From the NCBI GenBank assembly GCA_947652605.1, contig OX393581.1:7506640-7570639 (forward strand): 64,000 bases of DNA, in the 5' to 3' direction. The stretch comes from Elmis aenea (lineage: Eukaryota; Arthropoda; Insecta; Coleoptera; Elmidae). The notes under the pieces are model-generated. The model made no database searches. It was not told where the DNA came from and saw only the letters and a list, made by a program, of their open reading frames with translations. Below, piece after piece: positions 21,628 to 32,750 of this stretch. The stretch's first letter is position 1. Every line of letters starts with the position of its first letter. A program made the translations under genes and the position numbers.

Positions 21628-21788
21628 CTTCACGCAGTTACTTAGGCATATTAGTCCTGGAAACGCAGGATGCGGTACGACCACTCGAAGTACTTTTTTT
21701 CACCAATAATATCCTTGGCTGACGTATTGACCCAGTACCATGAAAAGCCAATAGAAAGCTTTCAGCACCTGACCAGCTCAGTACATTC
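21628..21788 (-). ncRNA. candidate exon with strong splice sites, probably non-coding
   Basis: On the minus strand a pyrimidine-rich tract ending TTATTATTTTCAG (complement of 21789-21801) precedes a 161-nt segment that ends GTGAAG/gtaagtgt, a near-perfect 5' splice site (complement of 21620-21628). Both signals are as good as those of real insect exons. One frame is open for 46 codons from the start but hits a stop (AAG TAA) 10 nt before the donor, and the other two stop early. I therefore read it as a 5' UTR or lncRNA exon rather than internal coding sequence. It shows no transposon ends. The partner exons are unknown. Confidence 0.35.
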
Positions 21789-21799
21789 CTGAAAATAAT

Positions 21800-23120
21800 A
21801 AAAATAGTTAAGACAATGAAATCCTATAAAGCTTCGTTAAATGAAAGAAAGGATGTTAACGAGAAAATTAACATTCGTTTTGAGGTTATTTATAACTACT
21901 TCGATTTTTTTCTCTCGACTTTATAGTCACTCTATTATTGCCCAAAATCTTTTATATGATTATTTGGCCTATCAAATTATTTTCTTTCGTCTATAGTAGA
22001 TACAAAGCAAAACATATTAGTGGTCATCTTTACCCCATTCGTAATGAAATTTATTATACTGGGTACGTAAATAAGTTTCATTATTGATTATTTCGAATGC
22101 TATAACTAAGACCATGATAAGTAGGGAAGAAGTTTGTGAGAAGGGGCAAGTTGTGATTTGCAATTGCAATTGTACATTGCTACAGTTGCTACAGACAGAA
22201 GTACAGAAAGCTATGAACTAGCTGTAGAAGTTGTTAAACGTGTATAGTTACTATAACAACTACAGTGTATTTTTAAACGTTTTGGGGTATTTTGAGTAAA
22301 ATTGTTTGGTGCCTTTAACTTTTTTCGTAAAGTCACACCTTTTAAGATAAGTTACATAAATTTAAATCATTGACATGTTAACATATTTAAGTTTTATTTT
22401 TATTGTTCGTAATTTTCAAATGACGTTATACGCTGGACATAAGTTCCTTCTAGTGTAATAGTCCTTTGGGGCTAGTTGTGACTATTATAACGTATATCTA
22501 ATATTAATATGTTAGGTATACAATAATTACATGACATTTTTTGCTCTGAAGAAAAATGGTTCGAAATTACAAGAACAAGATGGGGAGGGGTGAGACTGCA
22601 ATAGACGCGTGTGAAGAAGCCGTATACCTTACATCTGTCACAAATTGCCTCGTACATCAGTAAAAAAATATTGTTTTTCATCTAAAGTGTGAGGACTTCA
22701 TTAAATGTTTCCATTAAATGCAATTAAAACATGCAAAACTAATAATTGTCCGATCAATCAATTGCTCTTTCAACGATGACTTCAAAATGCAAGCTTTTCA
22801 TCTTGCATATTTGTCTTTACACCGGTTCCAGACGTAAGAAATTTAAAATTCAAGAATTTTAACGACCACTATTGAACATTATTGCTACCGTTTGTAGCAA
22901 ACTTTGGAAATAAACATGATAAAAGCTCCACATGTAGGAGTGGAATATCAGAAAATCTGGCACTGGATAGTGCAACTATCAAAACTAAAAAAGATTGCAA
23001 ATGCTTGAAACGAGCGACGGTGGAGATAAGAAAGAAGAAAATAGGGTAATGGCGTACGATCTCCTAAAATTAATTCGCTTTGTTAAAATAAATATATTAA
23101 TATAAAAAGCGATATATATT
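21800..23120. other. AT-rich interval without a recognisable gene
   Basis: No repeat boundaries or coding signal. Imperfect GCAATTGCAATTG at about 22160 is a short palindromic scrap. Confidence 0.4.
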
Positions 23121-23124
23121 TTCA

Positions 23125-23540
23125 AATTCTTAGATATGAGTCAGAAGTTTGGAAAATGATTAATTCGATAAAAAATAGCATAAGACCAGTAGGATTTTTT
23201 TGTGGCGGAAATGTTGCGCTGTGACAATACATGACCATGTAAGAAACGAAACAATTAGACAAATAATGAGAATAAAAGATACATCAACAGATATTGTAGA
23301 AAAGAAACCATTAACCTTGTAAGGCCACATGAAAAGAACGGAACAAAATAGAATTCCCAAACAAACATATAAGTGAACTCCAACGTGCAGAAAGAAAAAA
23401 GGAAGACTAAAAACAGGCTGTAAAGATGAAATAGAGACGGCGATGAAAAAAAGAAGCCTTAAAGAAAATTTTTGATGAAATACAACAAAATGACGATCAG
23501 TGAATGGAGAATACGATTATTAGGATTATTGAATAAAAAG
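23125..23540 (+). pseudogene. LINE C-terminal fragment
   Basis: Decayed 3' part of a non-LTR retrotransposon pol ORF. Broken frames read RYESEVWKMINSI (the YGSE.W region after the RT), GGNVALxxY with the stretch IRQIMRIKDTSTDIVEKK, then GHMKRTEQNRIPKQTYK, corresponding to the usual WxGHxxRM segment, and KKGRLKTGCKDEIETAMKKR, corresponding to the RGRPxxxW segment. At least three frame changes or stops are present. No RT catalytic motifs remain. The tail merges into AT-rich DNA near 23540. Similar in type to the minus-strand fragment at 43545-44050. Confidence 0.65.
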
Positions 23541-24329
23541 TTGTAAAACTCAACTGTAATAATTCCAACTTGGTATCATTTAATGCAAGGTTGTTTTTTT
23601 CTAAACGTACATTTGTAACGTTTTGTTTTGTATATAATAAACTTTGTCCTGTTGGATTAACTACTCGTATATAAAGCGCATGTAATCCTAATTAAATCTG
23701 ATAACCTTACATTCGATTGACACTTGATCTGTTGGACTTTCGTTTCTGTCGCAATGAATTAATTCAGTCCTCTCTCTATTTAGTTGTCAATCCCGTGTGG
23801 ACGTACACCGTAAATAAATTAACGCATTTTTCCCCGCCCGTAACTTATGTAGCTCCGATAAACGCATGTATGCCGTATACATTCATTTCTAATAAGTTTA
23901 AATCGTTATCATTTACTCGTTTCGAGACTGTAACATATGGACGTGTAACGGAAACTCAATGTAGAAGGAAATGATTACTATGCTTAATGCTGTTACCAAC
24001 TAATAAATATAAATCACTGAAATTGGATTCAGCGTTGTCGTTACTTTGCTATTTCAGGCTCGGTTCATCATTTTTGTCATTATTAAACTGGTTTAAAGGT
24101 TGAAAATGCGTAATAATAATAAAAACAACTATTTAAACAAAGCGTATATTTGTTGTAGGTAGCTTATTATGAACGTTGTTTGTGTTGTGTAGTAACCGTT
24201 ATCATTACCGGTGTTTATTATTGCGAAAACCTACACACGCACATTAAAAATTATTTATGCAATTAAATAATAACGGACTGGAATTGTGTATTAATAGAAT
24301 CTTCTTACAGGGCATTATTACATAAAGAT
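23541..24329. other. interval with a moderately GC-rich, single-copy patch
   Basis: 23640-23990 is less AT-rich and holds an open frame of 85 codons without a convincing start or domain. No splice pair was found. I do not call it a gene. Confidence 0.25.
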
Positions 24330-25305
24330 ACTCTAAAAACAACAAAAAGCTATGTAAGGGTGAAAGGTCAAGCATCAGAAGACTTCATGGTGAGAACTGG
24401 ATTACGCCAAGGGGATCCCCTTTTAAATTTACTATTCAACATAACACTAGAAAAGATATAAGAAGCAGCAGTCTGAACCGGGGAGAAGATATAATGTACA
24501 AGAGCCATCAAATAGTGGGATATGCAGACGACATCGCCATTATAGCCAGAAATATAAAGGAATTAGAACACGAGACAAACAGATTGGTGGACGAGGCTTT
24601 TAAGATGGTGTTACTAAACCAGAAGAAATGTAAGGTTACGTCCATTGGAGGAAGTCAGCAAAATGCAATCCTAGAAATAACTACGACATTGGGAAAAATG
24701 AGGCTGGAAGAAGTGGATGAGTTTATCTATCTGGGTGCCAGAATAACTCCGATGAAGAAAAAAAAATAGAGGCGAGATTAATAAGGGCGAATAAATGTGC
24801 CGAAGCCTTGAAACAACCTGTTAAGGGCGAAACAGTTATCTAGGGATGCTAAATTCCGCCTTTACAAAATAGTATTGCGACCAACAGCACCATATGCCTG
24901 CGAAACTTGGGTACTGAATGAGAAAACACAGGAAAGATTGCAGACAAAAGGAGAAAATACTTAGAAATGTGTTGGGAGGAAGGAAAACAGAACAAGGATA
25001 TGCGGAAGAACAAAGAGGGAAATTTATGGGATATACAAAGCATCAGCAATTGACTTGATAATAAAAGCCAAAAGATTACAGTGGCTGGGTTGTATCGAGA
25101 GGATGGTAGATGGACGAACACCAAAAAAGATAGCCAGGAAAACACCAAATTACAACAAGAAGAAAGGTCGACCGAGAAGACGATGGAGAGAAGCAGTTCT
25201 ATCAGACTTAAAAGAAAAAGGTATAAGAGACTGGAGGACCTAAGCCAAAAAAAGAAAAGAATGGAAGAAAACCACGGAGCTGTGGGCCTAAACGGCCTGT
25301 AAAAG
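24330..25305 (+). pseudogene. LINE reverse transcriptase and C-terminal domain, family B
   Basis: 5'-truncated non-LTR retrotransposon. RT motif B is seen as GLRQGDPLLNLLFNITLEK (24390-24455, normally GxxQGxPLSPxLF; here SP has become LN). Motif C, GYADDIAII, at 24515-24545, keeps the two catalytic aspartates, and the thumb region FIYLGARI lies at 24720-24745. Downstream, in other frames, are APYACETWVLNEKTQERL, then the wall motif RLQWLGCIERM (25074-25106) and KKGRPRRRWREAVLSDLKEK (25162-25221). Stops and shifts occur at 24460, 24767, near 24840 and later. Near the 3' end the sequence GGGCCTAAACGGCCTG (25285-25300) can form a small hairpin; the copy at 57015-57640 has the same motif. Confidence 0.85.
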
Positions 25306-26130
25306 AAGCTTTTGGCGCAAGTTATGCATCTGTGGTCTCAAGATGATTGCTAGGTTACAAGAAAAGTCTAAAACAATGGTGGTCCATCTGAGGAGCCGTA
25401 ACAATCCCGGCAACTTTCCCTTAGTCTCTGTTTATTATTTTATCTTTACCAAGCAAAAAACGCCTTACGAATCTAATGATATATACAGGGAGGTCCTCTA
25501 TTAGAGTTTCGTAAACGGTAAGAGCTAAAAAGAAGTTTAAATTAGACAAATGCTTCCCCTTTCTGAGATCTATTCAGTAATGCTTGTTTTAGAAAAGTTC
25601 TATTGCACGCTAGATATTAAACAAAAATCAAAACGGGCACTTTTTTTCAAATCGGTAATAACTTGGTTATACTTGATGGCAAAAATACTTTTGGGGAAAA
25701 AGTTGTAGGTTTTTGTTACGAACTGTTAATATAAAAAATTAATTTGATTCAATATCGTTTAAATTCATGGCACTCTATGGCTTAATAGGGTCGTTTGTCG
25801 TTTTGATGAATTTTATTTGTTGTGAGCGTAAATATCAAAATAAATAGATTAAACCTCATGTTACTAAAAAGAGAGAAAAAAGACTTTTCATGAGGTCCCT
25901 AGTTTTCAATTAAAAAAAATGCAAGCTTACAATTTTTCTAAGAATTTAAACAATGTTGTTAACATCTTATCCTTTGCGCTACTAATTTTGTTTTACTACA
26001 GTTGAAATAAACATATTAGTAAAATAATTAAATTTATAATCACCATTTTAACCACAAGATTTAAAATTCTAAAATAAATTTAAAAATTAAGTTGAGGGTT
26101 GAAAACGCATTTTAAAATACTTCTAAATCA
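25306..26130. other. interval with the start of an unidentified TA/CAGGG repeat
   Basis: At 25484 the sequence TA/CAGGGAGGTCCTC begins what looks like a repeat of about 300 bp (no matching right end found). The rest is AT-rich without coding signal. Confidence 0.35.
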
Positions 26131-26136
26131 TTCTTA

Positions 26137-26850
26137 CAAGGGAAGGTCACGATACGTTGTCGCTAGAATTTGATTCTGGCTGTGTTTATTACATCAAGGG
26201 CATCAAAACTAAATGTTTTCCAGAGTTATACGTGCCACTGGCCATTAACTTCGGAAAAATAGGGGAAAAACTGAACAGCTGATTAATAAAAGTAATATTT
26301 GCGATCGCGTTGGCCATGAAACCGTAAAAGACAAAATCGAAATTCTTCTATTTACCAATGCGCGCATCCTTTCCAAGTAAAATGGTGCAAAGTTTTTGAA
26401 AAAATCTTAAACGGTTCCGAAGAAAAACGCAAATAATGAGGCCTTTGTAAAAACAGTTTTCCCTATGTTAAACGCCTATGCAAGTCGCATAGATATAGTA
26501 ATACAGATATGCGACAACTACTCAATACATAGCGCTTATACAGGGGTTTCGTTTTTGACGTTTTTCTCCGGAACCGTTTAAGATTTTTCAAAAAATTTGC
26601 ACTATTTTACTTGCAAAGGATGCGCCTATTGGTAAATAGAAGAATTTCGATTTTATCTCTGACGGTTTCATGGCCAACGCGATCGCAAAAATGACCTTTT
26701 TGTACCAATTTTTCAGTTTTTCCCCTATTTTTCCGAAGTTAATGGCCAGTGGCACGTATAACTCTGGAAAGCATTTAGTTTTGATGCTCTTGATGTAATA
26801 AACACAGCCGGAATCAAATTCTAGCGACAACGTATCGTGACCTTCCCTTG
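26137..26850. mobile_element. Harbinger-like MITE, copy 2, with exact TTA duplication
   Basis: 714 bp, ends CAAGGGAAGGTCACGATACG and the inverted CGTATCGTGACCTTCCCTTG, flanked by TTA on both sides (26134-26136 and 26851-26853). A 3-bp TWA duplication is typical of PIF/Harbinger elements. The arms pair over about 300 bp and contain GTTATACGTGCCACTGGCCA in both directions. Same family as 16045-16585. The minus-strand open frame is a by-product. Confidence 0.8.
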
Positions 26851-26853
26851 TTA

Positions 26854-27459
26854 GATAAGTCATATAATACAAAAACTTAGGAAGTTTTGGCAAATAGTTA
26901 TGTTACTTGCTCATTTCTACTTAATTAGTGGTTCAAACGATGCAGACAATATTGCAAGTTGTTTTACTATGTATTACCATGACAAAACTTGGCATTCTGT
27001 TAAAAAAGCCATCAGGTGTTCAGTACAAGCATGAAATAATAAATAATAAATTGTTAAACTGTTAATTATTTGTTACAAACAAAAACGAAAGTGAACTTTT
27101 TCAAGCCACAGAACATCTCGTGTTAAACATAATTACATCGTCGGTAAGGTTTTGAAAAAGTCGAAAGTCGGCTTCATTTGCAGTGTTATTATTATAAGAA
27201 GATAACAGCATGTATAGGCGTTCAGTTGGTAAACTTTTTTGTACAATGCATTAAGTGATTTACAACGGCGTTATGCTTTAGTATTCAATTTTCCAATGCA
27301 GTTGTATTTCACATTAGACAATGTTTTTGTTGACCTTAGTAATTGCTTGTTGTAAATCACTTAAATAATAAACCTTTGCAATTAGCATTGATAATAAATT
27401 TAAATCGACACTAAAACGATGGTTTCTTGTTTCCCACGAAGCTACTTTCGAGTACCATA
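26854..27459. other. AT-rich interval, nothing recognised
   Basis: No gene or repeat end seen. Confidence 0.4.
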
Positions 27460-27793
27460 CAGGGTGGCATATAAACTAACTCTAAATTACCAAAAACTAA
27501 TTGTGTTGATATAGTCTGATTGAGCATTATGTTGGTGCAAAATCATATCTTGACTACAAAATTATCACGTTGACCTTGCTCTTGTGCAAATTTCCTAGAA
27601 CAGTTTTGACTTCTATAATTGAAATTTTTCTTAAATAACTTTATTCCTACATGTATTAAAAGAATTTTGTTTGATAAACGTTTATATAGTTAATAAGCAT
27701 AGCATGGCACATTTTTCTTCCAGTTTAATTAAATTCATAGTTTTTAAGATTAGCGAAATAGGAATACGCTGAAAGGTATTTTAGACACCCCAT
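27460..27793. mobile_element. possible short TIR element
   Basis: Left end TA/CAGGGTGGCATATAAAC; the right end reads, on the complement, TATGGGGTGTCTAAAATACC, a loose match. If these are the two ends it is a ~330-bp non-autonomous DNA element with a TA target. No coding. Confidence 0.35.
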
Positions 27794-28624
27794 ATAGAGT
27801 AAGACCAGATATTAAAATATTTCTACAGTTTATCTGTCAATGGAAGTTGTAACTGGTACAGTTTTTGCATAAGCTCCATAAACGTTGTAAATAAACTGAT
27901 TCTCAGTGAACGATTCCTTTGAGATTTACTTACACATTCATTTAATTACATAATTCCCACTAAACAGCATTTAAGGTATTTCAAGAATGAAAAAGGTCGT
28001 TGAATATGAATCTATCCACACTTAAAAAGCTGCTCTGATAGGACTTCTTTAATCGCGTGGCTTGTAATTTATTCATTCTAAATGTTTAATTTATAATCGT
28101 GATATAATTTCCAACCAATTTTTTTTCAAATGCAACATTGTTTGTTTTTAGAAATATTTAAAGATTTAAAAAAGTCGACACGAAAAATTTATTTTTAATT
28201 CATGTCGTTGGTAACGAACTCATACCCTTGGGTATTAATAAAGGTTTAATTAAATACGATTTATTACTTGTTTAGTGTCACTTGAGTTTAAACAGTTGTC
28301 AGTGATGTGAATTTTGATTAATTAAAGCTGTTTTATACCTGTTTGATCCATGTTGTATTAATGTTAAGAAAATGAAAAGACTGTTTGTCGGGTATGCAGA
28401 TCATCAGCAGAAAATAAAATGTCTAGTAGTTATTCCATCAGAATATCTGTTAATATTTCGTTTAAAGACAAATATTGTTTTTACATGTGTAACAAGAAGT
28501 GTTAATTGGTGTGGAATTTTAATTTTACCAATTTTCGGGATTTCCCAATTGTTTTTCCGGAATTAGGAAAGGCGAAAGCTTTAAAACTCAGTACACCTCT
28601 CTGTTTTACACCCCTTCTTATTAT
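27794..28624. other. AT-rich interval, nothing recognised
   Basis: Only short chance ORFs in very AT-rich DNA. Confidence 0.4.
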
Positions 28625-28635
28625 GAACCAAACCT

Positions 28636-30053
28636 TCTTCTTCTTCTTTTACTAAACCTTATGCCTCACGGCGTCAACTTTTGGTGGTTCTCCACCCAGC
28701 TTTTCCAGATCTTTTTGTCTGCCGTCATCGCTCTCAACTCCCCAACTGTTTTCCCTCTTTCACGGGCTATTTGTTCTTTCCTATTTTCCATGTTAGCTGT
28801 TGGCCTTCCTACCCGCCTTTTCCCATACCTCCTACTTTCTGTTATTTTTTTTGTCATAGATTCTGGCGGCATCCTCTGCACGTGTCCGTACCATTTCAAT
28901 TGTTTTTCTTCGATATTCTGGGTTATTTGTTTTTGTTGTAGGTTATTCTGGATGTCTTTATTTTTGCACTTATCTCTTTTTGTTTTTCCCGCTATTTTTC
29001 TTAAGAATCTCATTTCTGCTGCCGTTATTCTTTTCTCATGTTTAGATGTTAGTGGCCATGTTTCACTACCATACAGCATAGTTGGAATTTCGACCGTGTT
29101 GTATATTCTGGTTTTTGTTTGTGTACTAATTTCTTTTTTCCCAAGGATAGTTTTGTTTAGTTGGTAGTAAATTCTCGTGCTTTTTCTGGTTCTGTTTAGG
29201 ATTTCTGCGTCAATTTTCCCATCTTCGCTAATTTTCGTTCCTAAGTACTCTATTGTCGAGACTTGCTCCAGTACGTCGTCTCCGCATTTGATGTTTTGCT
29301 GGTCATCATCGTTTATTTTCATTATTTTTGTTTTCCCTGTGTTTATTTCCATTCCCATTTGTTGTATCGTTTCGTTCCACTGGTTTAAGGATTTTTGTAT
29401 GTCTTCTCTATTTCCCCCCACTATTATTATATCGTCTGCATATAGTAGACACTGTATCTGGATGGGCCAAAGATCTTTGAATCCGACTGTTACTTTCGGT
29501 GTATTTTTTTACAGGTCTTCAGTATTTTGTCCATATAAATATTGAATAATAGGGGGCTTAGGCTATCACCCTGTTTGATTCCTCTTTGTAGTGTACATTT
29601 TCTGGAGCTTTTGCCTTTTATTCGTACTTCCGCTATAAATTTTCTGTATACACTTTTTATGGCCTTGGTGAGTTTTTCCGTGACCTTCAGTTCTTCTAAG
29701 CAGTTCCACAATCTTTTTCTTGGTACTGTGTCGAATGCTGCTTTCAGGTCCACGAATGCTAAATATAGTTTTTTCCGTTGTTCGTTTGCTCTTTCAGTTA
29801 GTTTTCTAACTACACTTATGTGATCTTGCGTTTGTTTTCCTTTCATAAAGGCTGCCTGCTCTACTTCCATTTTCTTCTCCACTTCATTTCTTAGTTTCCT
29901 CTCAAGTATTTTAGTGTACATTTTATACAAGGTTGAGGCTAGGCATATCGCTCTATAGTTTTCGCATTTACTTTTGTTTCCTTTTTTGTATAGCGGTATA
30001 ATTACATTTTTCTCCCAGTCTTCGGGTATCTTATTTTCTGTCCATGCTTTACG
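28636..30053 (-). mobile_element. 5'-truncated LINE with 11-bp target duplication
   Basis: An 11-bp duplication GAACCAAACCT (28625-28635 and 30054-30064) flanks a 1418-bp minus-strand LINE insert. The 3' end, at the low-coordinate side, carries a (GAA)n-type tail (TTCTTCTTCTT on the plus strand) directly at the duplication. The 5' end is truncated in the RT region. This is the signature of target-primed reverse transcription. The same tail type is seen in the LINE at 59401-60594. Confidence 0.9.
28666..30053 (-). pseudogene. LINE pol ORF: RT and C-terminal domain, one frameshift
   Basis: Almost readable C-terminal half of a non-LTR retrotransposon polyprotein. From the 5' side come WFRKAWTENKIPEDWEKN, the fingers NYRAICLASTLYKMYTKI and EQAAFMKGKQTQDHI. 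Motif A is LAFVDLKAAFD, motif B GIKQGDSLSPLLFNIYMDKI, and motif C LLYADDIIIVGG, with both catalytic Asp intact. Between B and C, around 29490-29500, a run of A causes a frame change and a stop. After motif C the frame is open for about 250 codons through the thumb (EYLGTKISEDG), the segment YGSETWPLTSKHEKRI, WYGHVQRMPPES and RRVGRPTANMENRK to the stop at 28666. The architecture (RT, then GHxxRM, then GRP) resembles RTE/CR1-like insect LINEs; the clade is not certain. The endonuclease part is absent. Confidence 0.9.
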
Positions 30054-30169
30054 GAACCAAACCTATCAGATGTTTTTCCGTATACTACTCGTACTAAATT
30101 TTCAGTTGTTAAGTGTATACCGACAGTGGAAAGCAATTTTGCTGTAAAAGCCAAAACGCTATTAATTTA

Positions 30170-30530
30170 TAATTATTACTTTTAATTACTTCAGTTAGCT
30201 TTCTGTTTACGCCTCTTTTGTTTAGAACTTTATAGATCTCTTCCCTTTTTTTTTACTAACAAATGCCTTCTCTGGGTCCACTGCTTCCGTATATAGGTAC
30301 TTTGTTATTTGTTGCTAAACTTTTGTGAGCAATTTGCTTCAGTACGAATATCCAATCTTGTGTTGATCTGTTTGTTCTGAAAGCTGCCTGTGTGTCGTTT
30401 AGTTTTCTCTGTTTTCTCTTTGTCTTCCTTCTATGATACGTTCATATAGTTTATAAGCCACGCAAAGCAGGTATATGCCTCTGTAGTTGTTGTATTAGTT
30501 CATATTTCCTTTTTTTGGATTGGCTATTTT
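30170..30530 (-). pseudogene. LINE RT N-terminal fragment, another family
   Basis: Reading the minus strand from about 30520, frames give NYRGIYLLCVAYKLYERII, then LNDTQAAFRTNRSTQDWIF and LKQIAHKSLATNNKV. They then fade where motif A (normally AFVDLEKAFD) should be: the remnant reads SGPREGIC, a stop, and a shift. A further piece, KRGVNRKL-like (KEA/TES region), lies at about 30215-30230. It corresponds to the RT fingers and palm entry of a LINE whose wording differs from the neighbour at 28636-30053. Several stops; inactive. It is not inside the neighbour's target duplication, so the two are separate insertions. Confidence 0.7.
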
Positions 30531-32544
30531 TCATGAATATGATAGTTCAATTAAATCGGCCCAATTGGACAGCAATTTTATATCATTTTTTTAATAAACC
30601 GACTTGACTCGAAAAGGAACGCAAGACAACCAAAATAAAATCAATGAAATATGAACTTTACAACTGCTCTAGACGTAACAGACAAATTCGCTAAATATAC
30701 ACCAATTTGTTAGCTAATTATGCAGATTGTTGCTTTAGATAAACAAAAAATACATTCAAACAAAATTAAAAACCGGAAAATAGTAGTTTAATTTTGCGTA
30801 AAACGTCGCCATATTTCACTTTGTGTGATGGTAAATATACCACTGGCAATGAATTGAGCACTTAAACAATTTGTAGCGGGATTTTACTTTGTGCGACGTA
30901 GAATTAGCATACTGCATTTAAAGAATGAGTTATAAACAATGTACTCAGATATGTTTATCTACGCTAAGTTCATCTGTAAGATATCGTAAGACTTCTTATA
31001 AGTTACAATAAAGTACAGGCGTTATTTACGTTGATCTAAATAATACAAATAATAAGCTATAAAAGTGCAATAAACATAGGCCTCGTTACTAGGAATATCG
31101 CTAGAAGCAATCCAGGATTATACACCTAGACATAAATGACATGTTTTGAAGGTACTGCAATAAAGTTTTTATGAGTTTTAGTAACGCTTGTTTTAGAGGT
31201 ATGTTTTGTTAAGTTATTTAGTCGTAAAATACTAGGCAATTGCAGCCAACACGGAGTTTTATTTTTTGAATATTTCCTTAAATAAATTACACGAAATTAT
31301 GTAATACCGTGTAAAGAAAAATATCAATGATTCAATGTAAAGTGCCCTGTGGGTTATTAAAACTAAGAAAGTTGACATTGCAGTTAATTTACAAAAGTTA
31401 TGTATTTTGCAAGAATAAATTTTGTTTGTTAAAAAATAACACGGTTAATATAAAGTAAAACTACTTTACAAAAATTGCTATTAATTCCTTTACCAAGTCT
31501 AAACAATTTAAAGCATTTGACAGTATTTGACAGGACCGCAATAAAAATAGTTTTTAATTTTTAATGTAGATACTATTTAATATTTTTTTAACATGCACAG
31601 ATTTTTATAGGGTTTCATATTCGTGCGAACCCACAACTGTGGTTTTCAGAAAGGACCTACAGGATCAGATAGGCCAGCGGCCTTTGAAAACAAACTTCGA
31701 ATGAGTTATTTTCCGATGCAGGTATCATAAAATAAAAAATATTGACAATAAATTTAACACCCCCTTTTGCCCCCCTTCTCCTGGTAATTGTTAAAAGCTG
31801 TTTTTTCGTTTTTATTTTCATCTTTGCCCTGAATCATCGAAAAAAATGGAAAAGGTCATGAATGAGCAGAATAACATCTTTTATTTAATTTTTTATTTAT
31901 TTTTGAGTAACTCAAAATTCAAATTTTAAAAAAATTAAAAATGAAAATGCGTTTTTAACTTTTTTTTTTATTGGTATGAGTAAGGCGCTTACATATATGT
32001 ATACTGTGTTTAATCATAATTACTATTTCCTTTAAAATGTAGGTCAATTGAAGTGGTGCCGTGTTCAAAAACTGAAAAACTGCTTTTTTTGCGCTCTTGT
32101 GCGTTTTGTTTGATTTTTGGGTATAAGTATAAGTATAAGAAACTGATCTGATCCTTATAGATCTAAATGAGTCCACATTACGATCTCAGAAAGATCAAGA
32201 AAGGTGGAAATTTATTGTAGTTCAAGACGGCAAAAAATGACAGTTATGAACTTGGGTATGTTATAAGATTTACGTTATTTTTAACTTATTTTAACACAAA
32301 TATAGTTTCATTTATGCCTTATAATCATATTCGTACACTTTACAAAGATATTTTAGCTATCCTAACATGAGAAAATTCGAATTAAAAAACCTAACCTAAC
32401 TGTCAAACGGAACTTTTAAAATGAATTTTTACGCTAAGTAATTGAGAGCGCCAAATAATTTTAACATATTTGAGCTCAGGACGTCCAGTTTTATTAGTCT
32501 ACTTAATTTTATCAATTTCTGACAAAGTCCGTTAAAGTAAACTT
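30531..32544. other. 2-kb AT-rich interval without a recognisable gene
   Basis: A short imperfect inverted repeat (GTTTTCAGAAAGG / GGCCTTTGAAAAC) occurs at about 31652-31692. Nothing else stands out. Confidence 0.4.
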
Positions 32545-32750
32545 GTTCCTTAATATCGTAGCGGAAGACAAAATGGGTAAACAATGTGAGACATAGACAA
32601 GGAGAAAAATGAGTCAGCTGGAGAGATGTGCCACAGTTAGTCAAGGATAGAAAGAGATGGAGAAACACAATCAAGAACTAGAAAACTATACCCGGACACC
32701 GAAAAGTTTAAAAGGATCCGATCAAGATAGGAAGAAAATACTTGCGCAAT
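32545..32750 (+). pseudogene. LINE 3' end fragment, family A
   Basis: Broken frames read KMGKQCETYTRRK and then SWRDVPQLVKDRKRWRNT. That matches the C-terminus of the long LINE frame at 59457-60594 (SWKDVPQLANDRKEWRKI) almost residue for residue. About 200 bp survive, including 3' UTR. No tail or duplication was identified. Confidence 0.7.

Noticed and set aside
26588..26893. 101-codon minus-strand frame
   Set aside because: It lies across a MITE arm, and the matching part of the other copy is not open in the same way.
28661..29823. Long plus-strand frames of 86-168 codons, rich in Phe/Leu/Ser
   Set aside because: They are antisense to the LINE RT frame at 28666-30053; the hydrophobic look comes from reading Lys/Glu codons backwards.
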